This document shows positions 6,145 through 12,073 of a stretch of 12,073 nucleotides of DNA, one piece after another. Source of the DNA: Pseudomonadota bacterium (GTDB taxonomy: Bacteria; Pseudomonadota; Gammaproteobacteria; Burkholderiales; Thiobacillaceae); contig JAJXXS010000277.1 of assembly GCA_021780975.1 (NCBI GenBank), positions 1 through 12,073 of the forward strand, in the 5' to 3' direction. The first letter of the stretch is position 1. Each line of letters starts with the position of its first letter. Made by a program: the position numbers and the translations under genes. The notes under the pieces were generated by a model. The model saw nothing but the letters and a program-made list of their open reading frames with translations. It was not told the origin of the DNA and did no database searches.

Positions 6145-7617
6145 TCAGCAGGCGATGGCATGCATCCGCTGGGGCGGCAAACCGGCCTCTGCCAGACTCT
6201 CCCGCGCCACCGTCAGATAGTCGGACGGCCCCGCCAGATAAACGGCGTGGTTGGCGAAATCCGGATAGTCCTCGGCAATGCGGGCCGCGAAGCGATCCAT
6301 CGCCGGCCTATCCGGAGCAAGCAGTTCGTAGGAGCGATAACGGAAGTTGTCCAGCGCGTCGGCCCAATAGCGACACTGGTTGACCATGTAATGGCCGCCT
6401 GGCGCAGCCGCCCAGGCCAGATCTATGCGCTCGGAGGCCTCCCGGGCGAGGGCATGCTCCACCATGCTCTTGACCGGCCCGAAGCCGCGGCCGAAGGCGA
6501 TGAACAGCAAAGCGCGCTGTGATTCGTCATCCAGCAGGTAATCTCCCCATGGCCCATACAGGCTGACGCTGTCGCCAACCCGAAGTCCGTCGAACACCAT
6601 CTTGCCGAACGCCCCGCCCTGGCCACGCTCGACATGAAACTGCAGGTTGCGGTCGTCACAGGGGCAACTGGCGATGACGAACTCGGCGGTGCCGGCGCCG
6701 GCCAGCCCCAAGGTGAGGCTTTGCCCGGCGAGAAAGCGCAGGCGCGAGGAACGCGGCGTCTGCAGATGCAGTAGGCGCATGTCTGCATCCAGCGCCTGCA
6801 CCGCCTTCACCCTTGCCGTGATCTGCTGCGTGGGAATATCCTGCGCGGAACCGGCTTCCAGGGTCTCCAGCGTCACGTCATCGACGGGGCTGTGGCAGCA
6901 CATCAGGGTGTAGCCCTGCTGCCTCTCGGCCTCGGTGAAGACGTAGTCGAAATGACGGATTTTCATGACTTGGCCGGATATCACCCGCGCCTTGCACAAA
7001 CCGCAATTTCCCGTGCTGCAGCCATAGTTGAGGGCCAACCCGGCCTTGAGGCCAGCCTCCAGGATGGAGTCGGCCCCCTCCACCAGAAAATCATGCTGGC
7101 TGGGCCGCAAGGTCACATGCGCGGACATGACTCGCAGCATATCATCCATGAGCGCCAACGAGTCGGGCTCCTCGGTCTCGCCCAATACGCGCCGCAGTTC
7201 GCCCTCCACCCAGCCATCCAGATGGCGCAGAGCCTCGCGCGCCGACGGGCCGGAGCGTTCCATCAGATCGCGCACCTCGCTCTGCAGGCCGGTGACCAGG
7301 GCGTGGTAGCGCTGCAGGTGCAGCTTCACGTCGCCCAGTTCCCGGCTCTGTTCGAAGACGCGCTCGGCAAGGACCTCCTTGGGCGGCAGGCTGCGCTCGC
7401 GCACGCGCCGCCCGAAGGCCTCTTCCTTGATTTTCAGCGTTCTCTCGAAAACCCCTGAGTCCTCCAGGGTAAGGTCCGGATAAGCCTTCAGCAGTTCCTC
7501 AGTGGTTATCATGCCGTCGAAGGCATGCAGATTTCCATCCTTGATGCGCTGCTGCAATGCAGCGCGCGATACACCGATCAGGCGCGCGGCGCGGGCAAGC
7601 CCAAGAAGGTGAGACAT
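6145..7617 (-). CDS. HTH + 2Fe-2S ferredoxin + flavin-reductase-like fusion protein
   Basis: A 490-aa soluble protein. Residues about 5-47 resemble a MerR/excisionase-type helix-turn-helix (ARAARLIGVSRAALQQRI). Residues 55-165 are charged helices. Residues about 168-255 are a plant-type ferredoxin domain with Cys200, Cys205, Cys208 (CSTGNCGLC) and a fourth ligand at Cys240 or Cys241. Residues about 265-490 follow the ferredoxin-NADP reductase fold, but key motifs are altered. AEFV (311-314) stands where the flavin motif R-x-Y-S/T is expected, FGRGFGP (375-381) stands for GGTGxxP, and Ala462 replaces the Cys of the late C-G-P motif. Start ATG 7617 has GGAG five bases upstream. It is divergent from the histidine kinase gene. 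It could be an electron-transfer enzyme or a redox-sensing regulator; the altered motifs make normal NAD(P)H reductase activity doubtful. Confidence 0.88.
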   Translation of the reverse strand: MSHLLGLARAARLIGVSRAALQQRIKDGNLHAFDGMITTEELLKAYPDLTLEDSGVFERTLKIKEEAFGRRVRERSLPPKEVLAERVFEQSRELGDVKLHLQRYHALVTGLQSEVRDLMERSGPSAREALRHLDGWVEGELRRVLGETEEPDSLALMDDMLRVMSAHVTLRPSQHDFLVEGADSILEAGLKAGLALNYGCSTGNCGLCKARVISGQVMKIRHFDYVFTEAERQQGYTLMCCHSPVDDVTLETLEAGSAQDIPTQQITARVKAVQALDADMRLLHLQTPRSSRLRFLAGQSLTLGLAGAGTAEFVIASCPCDDRNLQFHVERGQGGAFGKMVFDGLRVGDSVSLYGPWGDYLLDDESQRALLFIAFGRGFGPVKSMVEHALAREASERIDLAWAAAPGGHYMVNQCRYWADALDNFRYRSYELLAPDRPAMDRFAARIAEDYPDFANHAVYLAGPSDYLTVARESLAEAGLPPQRMHAIAC

Positions 7618-7673
7618 GTGCGCTCCGTTACAGAATCCGTGGCGTCAATCTTCGGTCGAAACAGCGCACCAGG

Positions 7674-7703
7674 CAAGCCTTCGCTTTCCCTGTTTAAGGC
7701 TTG
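7674..7703. promoter_or_regulatory. perfect inverted repeat, candidate operator in the divergent spacer
   Basis: CAAGCCTT (7674-7681) and AAGGCTTG (7696-7703) are exact reverse complements separated by 14 bp, so half-site centres are 22 bp apart, about two helical turns. Each arm is itself close to palindromic (AAG-N-CTT). It lies 57 bp upstream of the iron-sulfur fusion start and 68 bp upstream of the kinase start. It could bind a dimeric regulator that controls both genes, such as the local NarL-type protein or the HTH fusion protein; the binder is inferred. It does not match the NarL heptamer TACYYMT. Confidence 0.55.
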
Positions 7704-7740
7704 TCACTACAATTAAAACAATTAGTCGATAAATAAAAAA
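7701..7740. promoter_or_regulatory. AT-rich divergent promoter zone
   Basis: This 40-bp stretch is strikingly AT-rich in a GC-rich region. It contains TACAAT at 7708-7713, a good -10 box for the plus strand but with a poor -35 (TTTCCC at 7685-7690), and TTGTCA at 7701-7706 without a well-spaced -10. The 7-bp direct repeat ACAATTA occurs at 7709-7715 and 7718-7724. On the minus strand TTGTTT and CTTAAA are spaced 17 bp, a weak pair. Exact start sites cannot be fixed. Confidence 0.45.
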
Positions 7741-7745
7741 ATTTT

Positions 7746-7758
7746 CCGGCTTTGCCGG
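7746..7758. promoter_or_regulatory. small hairpin before the kinase ribosome site
   Basis: CCGGC-TTT-GCCGG forms a 5-bp stem two bases before GGAG (7761-7764). Read on the minus strand it is followed by AAAA and then a run of seven T, which resembles an intrinsic terminator for transcripts entering from the kinase gene in antisense. Confidence 0.35.
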
Positions 7759-7771
7759 ACGGAGAACTGCG

Positions 7772-8977
7772 ATGCCCGAGCCGGTCCTGTCACTTCTAGC
7801 TTCAGCGGAATCCCCGGCCGCTGACGGCGGGCTCTACAAGTTGCCCGCCCTGCGCGTGCTGTCCGAAATCGCCTCCTCGCTGAGCAGCGAGGCGGACATC
7901 GAGCAGTTGCTGGACCGCTTCCTTTCCACCATGATCCGCCTCGCCGGCGCCGACGCCGGCGCCGTGCGCGTCCTCACCGCCGACGGGCGCGGCCTGCGCC
8001 TGATCGGTGCCATCGGCCTGCCCGAGGACGTGTTGGAGCGCGAAAGCATCGTGCCCGTGGGCTGCGGCATCTGCGGCCAGGCGGTTCAGCAAGGCGCCGC
8101 CCGCAACGACCGCGTGCTGCACGTGTGCAAGAAGAATTTCGGCGCCGGCGCCTTTGGCAGCCGCTGCGCGCGCGTGGTGGCGGTGCCGCTGCAGCACAAG
8201 GGCAATGTGCTCGGGGTTTACAACCTGTTCATGGCCAGCGAACGCACCATCCCAGAAGAGGTGCAGCTGCTGTTCGCCTCCATCAGCGAGCATCTGGGTA
8301 TGGCCCTGGAGAACGTGCGCCTGACGCGCGAGAACCTGCGCATCACCCTCATGAACGAGCGCCAGACCCTGGCGAGCGAAATCCATGACTCCCTGGCGCA
8401 GACCCTGGCCTACATGAAAATGCGTCTGGACATGCTGCGCCAGGCTCTGGAGAAGGGCGACAAGAACTTCGCCGACAAATTTCTCGGCGACGTCGACGAC
8501 GCCGTGGAGTCGGCCTACACCGGACTGCGGGAATTGATCTCGCAGTTTCGCCATCGCATGGATCCGCGTGGCCTGGTGCCTGCCCTAGAAGAACTGCTGC
8601 AGCAGACCAAGGAGAAAATCGACGCGCGCGTGGAGCTCGTCAACCGCACGCCGGACATCCAGCTCAACCCCGACCAGGAGGTGCAGGTTTACCGCATCGT
8701 CCAGGAAGCGCTGGCCAACATCTGCAAGCATTCCTTCGCCCGCAGCGTCCGCATCAAGCTGGAGGAAGAAGACGGCCAGTACCTGCTCTCCATCACCGAC
8801 GATGGCATCGGCCTCTACGCGGCCGGGCATCAGGGGCCGGGCATGCATTTCGGCATGAACATCATGCACGAGCGCGCCGAGCGCCTGGGTGGCAAGATCA
8901 AGATCAAGAGCCGGGTCGGCGAGGGCACCCAGGTCCAGCTCACCTTTCCTGCCCCGCGCCGCCCGGTGGCGCCATGA
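7772..8977 (+). CDS. soluble GAF-domain sensor histidine kinase, NarX/NreB-like
   Basis: A 401-aa cytoplasmic kinase with no membrane span. A GAF domain occupies about 28-190. Four cysteines in its core, Cys98, Cys101, Cys119 and Cys132, could bind a metal or iron-sulfur cluster (inference). The HisKA_3 dimerisation region follows, with His205 in EIHDSLAQ as the phosphorylation site. The ATPase domain has Asn316 in VQEALANICKH and DDGIG at 343-347. This is the NarX/NreB/DegS class of kinase. It lacks the periplasmic sensor of true NarX, so it most likely senses a cytoplasmic signal such as redox state, oxygen or a nitrogen oxide. ATG 7772 has GGAG seven bases upstream. The stop overlaps the response regulator start (ATGA), and the two surely form a pair. 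Confidence 0.94.
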   Translation: MPEPVLSLLASAESPAADGGLYKLPALRVLSEIASSLSSEADIEQLLDRFLSTMIRLAGADAGAVRVLTADGRGLRLIGAIGLPEDVLERESIVPVGCGICGQAVQQGAARNDRVLHVCKKNFGAGAFGSRCARVVAVPLQHKGNVLGVYNLFMASERTIPEEVQLLFASISEHLGMALENVRLTRENLRITLMNERQTLASEIHDSLAQTLAYMKMRLDMLRQALEKGDKNFADKFLGDVDDAVESAYTGLRELISQFRHRMDPRGLVPALEELLQQTKEKIDARVELVNRTPDIQLNPDQEVQVYRIVQEALANICKHSFARSVRIKLEEEDGQYLLSITDDGIGLYAAGHQGPGMHFGMNIMHERAERLGGKIKIKSRVGEGTQVQLTFPAPRRPVAP

Positions 8978-9651
8978 CGGATAAGGTCAACGTCGTCCTG
9001 GTGGACGACCACACCCTGTTCCGCAAGGGTCTGGCCGAACTGCTGGAGCACTCCGGCCTCATCCGCGTCGTCGGCATGACCGGCGACCACGAGGAAACCC
9101 GCACGCAATTGCGCGAGCTCAAGCCCGACGTCGTGGTCATGGATTTGCACATGCCGCCGGAAGACGGCATCACCCTCATGACCCGCCTGCGCGCCGAAGG
9201 CCTCGTCTACCCCACCCTGATCCTCACCGTGAGCGACGCCCAGGAAGACATGGCCGCCGCGCTGCGCTCCGGCGCCCAGGGCTACCTGCTCAAGAACATG
9301 GAGCCCTCCGAAGTGGTGGATGCCATCCAGCGCGCCGCGCGCGGCGAGACCGTGGTCGCCCCGCAGATGACGGCCAAGCTGGTCAACCTGCTGGACGCCA
9401 AGGAAGGCAAGCAGAGCCTGCTCGACCAGCTGACCCAGCGCGAACAGCAGATCCTCTCCTACCTGGCCCGCGGCGAAAGCAACAAATCCATCGCCCGCGC
9501 GCTGGGCATCAGCCACGACACCGTCAAGCTGCACGTGCGCAACATCCTCGCCAAACTCAATCTCACCTCGCGCGTCGAGGCCGCAGTCTTTGCGGTGGAA
9601 CAGCGCCTGCTTCCGCCGCGCAGCGGCGGGGGCGGAATCAAGACCCAGTAG
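8974..9651 (+). CDS. NarL/FixJ-family response regulator
   Basis: A 225-aa two-domain regulator. The receiver domain (about 5-120) has the acidic pair Asp11-Asp12, phospho-acceptor Asp57 in VVMDLHMP, Thr85 and Lys107. A linker leads to a LuxR-type helix-turn-helix at about 148-213 (LTQREQQILSYL, then SIARALGISHDTVKLHVRNIL). The short tail is Gly-rich. Phosphorylation by the adjacent kinase should promote dimerisation and DNA binding. It overlaps the kinase stop by ATGA, so expression is coupled. Likely targets include the divergent spacer and perhaps respiratory genes elsewhere, which is inference. Its closest relative among NarL, NreC and others cannot be decided by eye. Confidence 0.95.
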   Translation: MTDKVNVVLVDDHTLFRKGLAELLEHSGLIRVVGMTGDHEETRTQLRELKPDVVVMDLHMPPEDGITLMTRLRAEGLVYPTLILTVSDAQEDMAAALRSGAQGYLLKNMEPSEVVDAIQRAARGETVVAPQMTAKLVNLLDAKEGKQSLLDQLTQREQQILSYLARGESNKSIARALGISHDTVKLHVRNILAKLNLTSRVEAAVFAVEQRLLPPRSGGGGIKTQ

Positions 9652-9664
9652 GGCACGCTAGGCA

Positions 9665-9689
9665 TGCCGGCGGCGCGCCCCAGCCGGCA
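9665..9689. terminator. hairpin between converging regulator and cyclase genes
   Basis: TGCCGGC (9665-9671) pairs perfectly with GCCGGCA (9683-9689) around an 11-nt loop in the 56-bp gap between the two stops. No T run follows on either strand, so it may be a weak bidirectional stop. A second hairpin, CCGCCGC-GCA-GCGGCGG at 9613-9629, lies inside the end of the regulator gene. Confidence 0.4.
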
Positions 9690-9707
9690 CGCTGCCATCG
9701 CCAGCGC

Positions 9708-11915
9708 CTACTTGCTCGTGTAGACGTACACCCCATCCCAGTCAGCGGGCGGCGGCTCACTGCGATAGCGGGCAATGCGCTCGCGGTAGACCGCATACAG
9801 CGGTTCCGCCTGCTGCGCCTGCAGGCGCAGCAGGATGGCTTCCGCGCCCTCCCAGTCGCGCTTGCGATAACACGCCAGGGCAGCGCTGAAATCGTCGACT
9901 TTCGCCCGCAGGGCAGCGTCGGCCTGGTCGGCCAGGGCCACGGGCTCGAAGATGGCCACCGGCCGCTCCTTGCCCTTCACCCTCACCACATCGATGGGCC
10001 GATAGAGAAAATCCGGCGCCCGGCTGCGGGTCGCTTCGGTCACCAGGATGCCCACGCCGTATTGCTTGGTGATTCCTTCCAGGCGCGAGCCCAGGTTCAC
10101 AGCGTCGCCCATCACCGTATACGACAGCCGGAATTCCGAGCCCATGTTGCCCACGCTCATGCGTCCGCTGTTGACGCCGATGCCTATCTTCACGTGCGGC
10201 CAGCCGCGGCGGCCGAAGTCCTCATTGAGCTGCGGCAGGGCGGCCTGCATGGCCAGCGCCGCCGCCACGGCACGGTGGGCATGGTCGGGCAGATCCACCG
10301 GCGCATTCCAGAACGCCATCAAGGCGTCGCCGATGTACTTGTCTATGGTACCCCGCTCGGCCTGGACGATGCGCGTCATGGTCGAGAGGTAGGCATTCAG
10401 CACCTCGGCCAGCTCCTCCGGCGGCAGCTTCTCGGAGAAATCGGTGAAGCCGCGGATGTCGGAAAACAGCACCGTCATTTCCCGCGACTGGCCTGCCATG
10501 CTGTAGCGGCCAGGGTCGCGGCTCATCTCCTGGGCCAGCTGCGGGGGCACATACTGCCCGAACAGACGGGTGATCTGGTGCTTGGCGCGCGCTTCGGCAA
10601 AAAATCCCCAGGCCGAGTTGAACAGGAACAGCCCTGCCACGGTCGCCAGCGGCGGTGCCAGCGGCAAGACCCAGTGCTGCCGCCACAGCCAGCCGTAGCC
10701 GAGCAGCAGAATTGCCAAGAGGCCCAGGGCCAGCAGGCCTTCGCCGAGCGGCCCGAAACGGGCCAGCCCTGCCAGCATCGCGAGTCCCAGCACCAGCACC
10801 GCGACGGTGGCGGCAAGGCGCCCCCAGACCGGGGCATAGCGCAGCGTACCATCGAGCATGCCGGCAATCAGCTGAGCATGGATCTCGACGCCGGGAAAGG
10901 CATTGGAGAACGGCGTCACGCGCAAATCCGTGAGGCCCGGTGCCGTGGAACCCACCAGCACGATGCGGTTTTCCAACTCGCTGGCGGGCACGCGCCCGGC
11001 CAGGACGTCAGCGGCGGAGACGTAGCGAAATGGCCGCCCCGCCTGGTAGGGAATGTAGACCCTGCAGTGCGCGTCCATGGGCAGCCTGAGCCCGGCCACC
11101 GACAGCCATGGTTGCTGCCAGTGCCAGAAGAGGAAATTCACCGGAGTCATGCCGCCCGCGATCGGCTCGTTGCCGAAAGCCTCATTGAGGGTGCTGACCG
11201 CCAGCGTCGAATACAGCCTGCCCCGGTATTGCTGCAGCAAATCCCAGCGCCGCGCCGTGCCGTCCGCGTCGGCCAGCATGTTGAAATAGCCCGCACTGGG
11301 CGCCGCCTGTGCCAACGCGGCGATGTTAGCGCCGTACCCGACCGCAGGGTCGGCATCGAGTCCTGGCCAGGGCGCCAGCGCCGGCGCGGGCAGCACGCCG
11401 CTGCGGCTGGCGGCCAGGCCGCGCGGGATGAAGTAATACCCCAGCGACACCGGCTGGCCCCTGAGGGCGTCGGCAAAACGCGCGTCATAGTCGAGTTGCC
11501 CCCGCAGCGCAGCGAGGCGCCGGCCGAAGGACGCATCTCCGGCCAGAGGTCCGCGCTCCAGGGCCTCCATCTGCGCCAGCCCCGAGCTGTGATCGGCCTC
11601 CGCGAACACCACGTCGAAGCCCAGCGCGGCAATCTGGTCCTGCCCGAACAGGCGCCGCACGAGCCGCGCCATCACCGCCCGGTTCCACGGCCAGCGGCCG
11701 ATCTCGCGCAGGCTTTTTTCGTCGATGTCGACGATGACGATGCGGTCGTCCCGGCCCGCCGGGGCCGTGGCCGCCAGGCTCGCGTCATACAACAGATATT
11801 CCAGATGCTGGAAATAAGGCAGGCGCAGTTGGCCGGCGGCCTGCAGCGCCAGGAGCAGGATCAGCACAGCCGAAACCAGCCCCTGGGCGAGAAGGGCCCG
11901 GCGCGGTGCTTTCAC
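9708..11915 (-). CDS. CHASE2-domain class III adenylate cyclase
   Basis: A 735-aa membrane protein. One N-terminal membrane helix (about 8-27) is followed by a periplasmic CHASE2 sensor domain (about 35-355, with IVIVDIDEKSL and FDVVFAEAD), three membrane helices (about 366-385, 390-410, 415-435) and a cytoplasmic class III cyclase domain. Metal-binding Asp486 (FSDIRGF) and Asp530 (DKYIGDAL) are present, as are purine-selecting Lys526 and Thr600 and transition-state Asn607 and Arg611. Lys with Thr is the pattern of several bacterial adenylate cyclases such as Anabaena CyaB1, so cAMP is the likely product. About 85 helical residues follow the catalytic domain. The start is GTG 11915, overlapping the stop of the upstream M48 peptidase gene (GTGA); no clear ribosome site is seen, which fits translational coupling. 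Confidence 0.94.
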   Translation of the reverse strand: MKAPRRALLAQGLVSAVLILLLALQAAGQLRLPYFQHLEYLLYDASLAATAPAGRDDRIVIVDIDEKSLREIGRWPWNRAVMARLVRRLFGQDQIAALGFDVVFAEADHSSGLAQMEALERGPLAGDASFGRRLAALRGQLDYDARFADALRGQPVSLGYYFIPRGLAASRSGVLPAPALAPWPGLDADPAVGYGANIAALAQAAPSAGYFNMLADADGTARRWDLLQQYRGRLYSTLAVSTLNEAFGNEPIAGGMTPVNFLFWHWQQPWLSVAGLRLPMDAHCRVYIPYQAGRPFRYVSAADVLAGRVPASELENRIVLVGSTAPGLTDLRVTPFSNAFPGVEIHAQLIAGMLDGTLRYAPVWGRLAATVAVLVLGLAMLAGLARFGPLGEGLLALGLLAILLLGYGWLWRQHWVLPLAPPLATVAGLFLFNSAWGFFAEARAKHQITRLFGQYVPPQLAQEMSRDPGRYSMAGQSREMTVLFSDIRGFTDFSEKLPPEELAEVLNAYLSTMTRIVQAERGTIDKYIGDALMAFWNAPVDLPDHAHRAVAAALAMQAALPQLNEDFGRRGWPHVKIGIGVNSGRMSVGNMGSEFRLSYTVMGDAVNLGSRLEGITKQYGVGILVTEATRSRAPDFLYRPIDVVRVKGKERPVAIFEPVALADQADAALRAKVDDFSAALACYRKRDWEGAEAILLRLQAQQAEPLYAVYRERIARYRSEPPPADWDGVYVYTSK

Positions 11916-12073
11916 TGCACGTGGTAAAACCGGTTTGCCAGATCCCGGCCGCCAAGGTCGTCGAAGCGGCTGCCTATGGCCGCCGACAAGGCGTCGAGAC
12001 GCTCGGTCGGCGAAGGATGGGTCTTGAACAGCAGCGCCATGCGGCTGTCGTTGTGCGGCAGCGCGGCAAGCTT
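11912..12073 (-). CDS. M48-family metallopeptidase, C-terminal end only
   Basis: Only the last 53 residues are in the window; the gene runs off the right edge, so the HExxH zinc motif is not visible. The segment LLFKTHPSPTERLDAL is the conserved late element of M48 peptidases (TxHPSxxxRI), and the frame is open from the edge to TGA at 11914-11912. Such proteins are usually periplasmic or membrane-anchored and take part in envelope protein quality control. The stop overlaps the GTG start of the cyclase by GTGA, so the two belong to one operon. Confidence 0.8.
   Translation of the reverse strand, partial: KLAALPHNDSRMALLFKTHPSPTERLDALSAAIGSRFDDLGGRDLANRFYHVQ

Noticed and set aside
7701..7713. 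FNR-type site in TTGTCACTACAA
   Set aside because: It lacks the TTGAT-N4-ATCAA symmetry; only the outer TTG and CAA match, at the wrong spacing.
10062..11927. 621-codon plus-strand open frame opposite the cyclase
   Set aside because: The minus strand has complete CHASE2 and cyclase motifs; the plus-strand product is Arg/Gln/His-rich with no domain.

Overview
The window is about 12 kb of GC-rich (roughly 65%), densely packed bacterial DNA. Gene style and domain content (MoxR/VWA pair, DsrS-like protein, NarX/NarL-type two-component pair, CHASE2 adenylate cyclase, M48 peptidase) suggest a beta- or gammaproteobacterium, possibly with sulfur- or nitrogen-based respiration. The taxonomic statement is inference; no marker gene is present. 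No mobile element, CRISPR array or origin was seen.

Left part (1-5738, + strand): bases 1-51 hold nothing recognisable apart from a 12-bp palindrome at 35-46. A tRNA-Arg(CCT) with encoded CCA follows. Then comes a tight seven-gene run that looks like one operon: a MoxR-type AAA+ ATPase, a putative metallopeptidase/VWA protein (DUF2201 type), a DsrS-like protein starting with TTG, an 81-aa unknown, a stand-alone S24/LexA-like domain whose catalytic Lys is Arg, a 74-aa unknown and a 350-aa unknown. Several junctions overlap by ATGA or have gaps under 35 bp; the largest gap is 84 bp before dsrS. A hairpin at 5742-5758 separates it from the convergent next block.

Middle (5756-9651): a minus-strand pair (a 490-aa HTH + 2Fe-2S ferredoxin + flavin-reductase-like fusion, then a 97-aa unknown) is divergent from a plus-strand pair, a soluble GAF-containing NarX/NreB-like histidine kinase and a NarL-type response regulator (ATGA overlap). 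The 154-bp divergent spacer has a locally AT-rich promoter zone and a perfect 8-bp inverted repeat (CAAGCCTT-N14-AAGGCTTG), the best operator candidate in the window. The iron-sulfur fusion protein, the four-cysteine GAF domain and the shared control region together suggest a redox- or nitrogen-oxide-responsive module; this is inference.

Right part (9708-12073, - strand): the C-terminal end of an M48 metallopeptidase, cut by the window edge, overlaps by GTGA with a CHASE2-3TM-class III adenylate cyclase. A hairpin at 9665-9689 lies between the converging regulator and cyclase genes.

The most interesting unit is the seven-gene operon. It joins an ATPase/VWA chaperone-type pair to DsrS and to an apparently inactive S24 domain, with no other dsr gene in the window.
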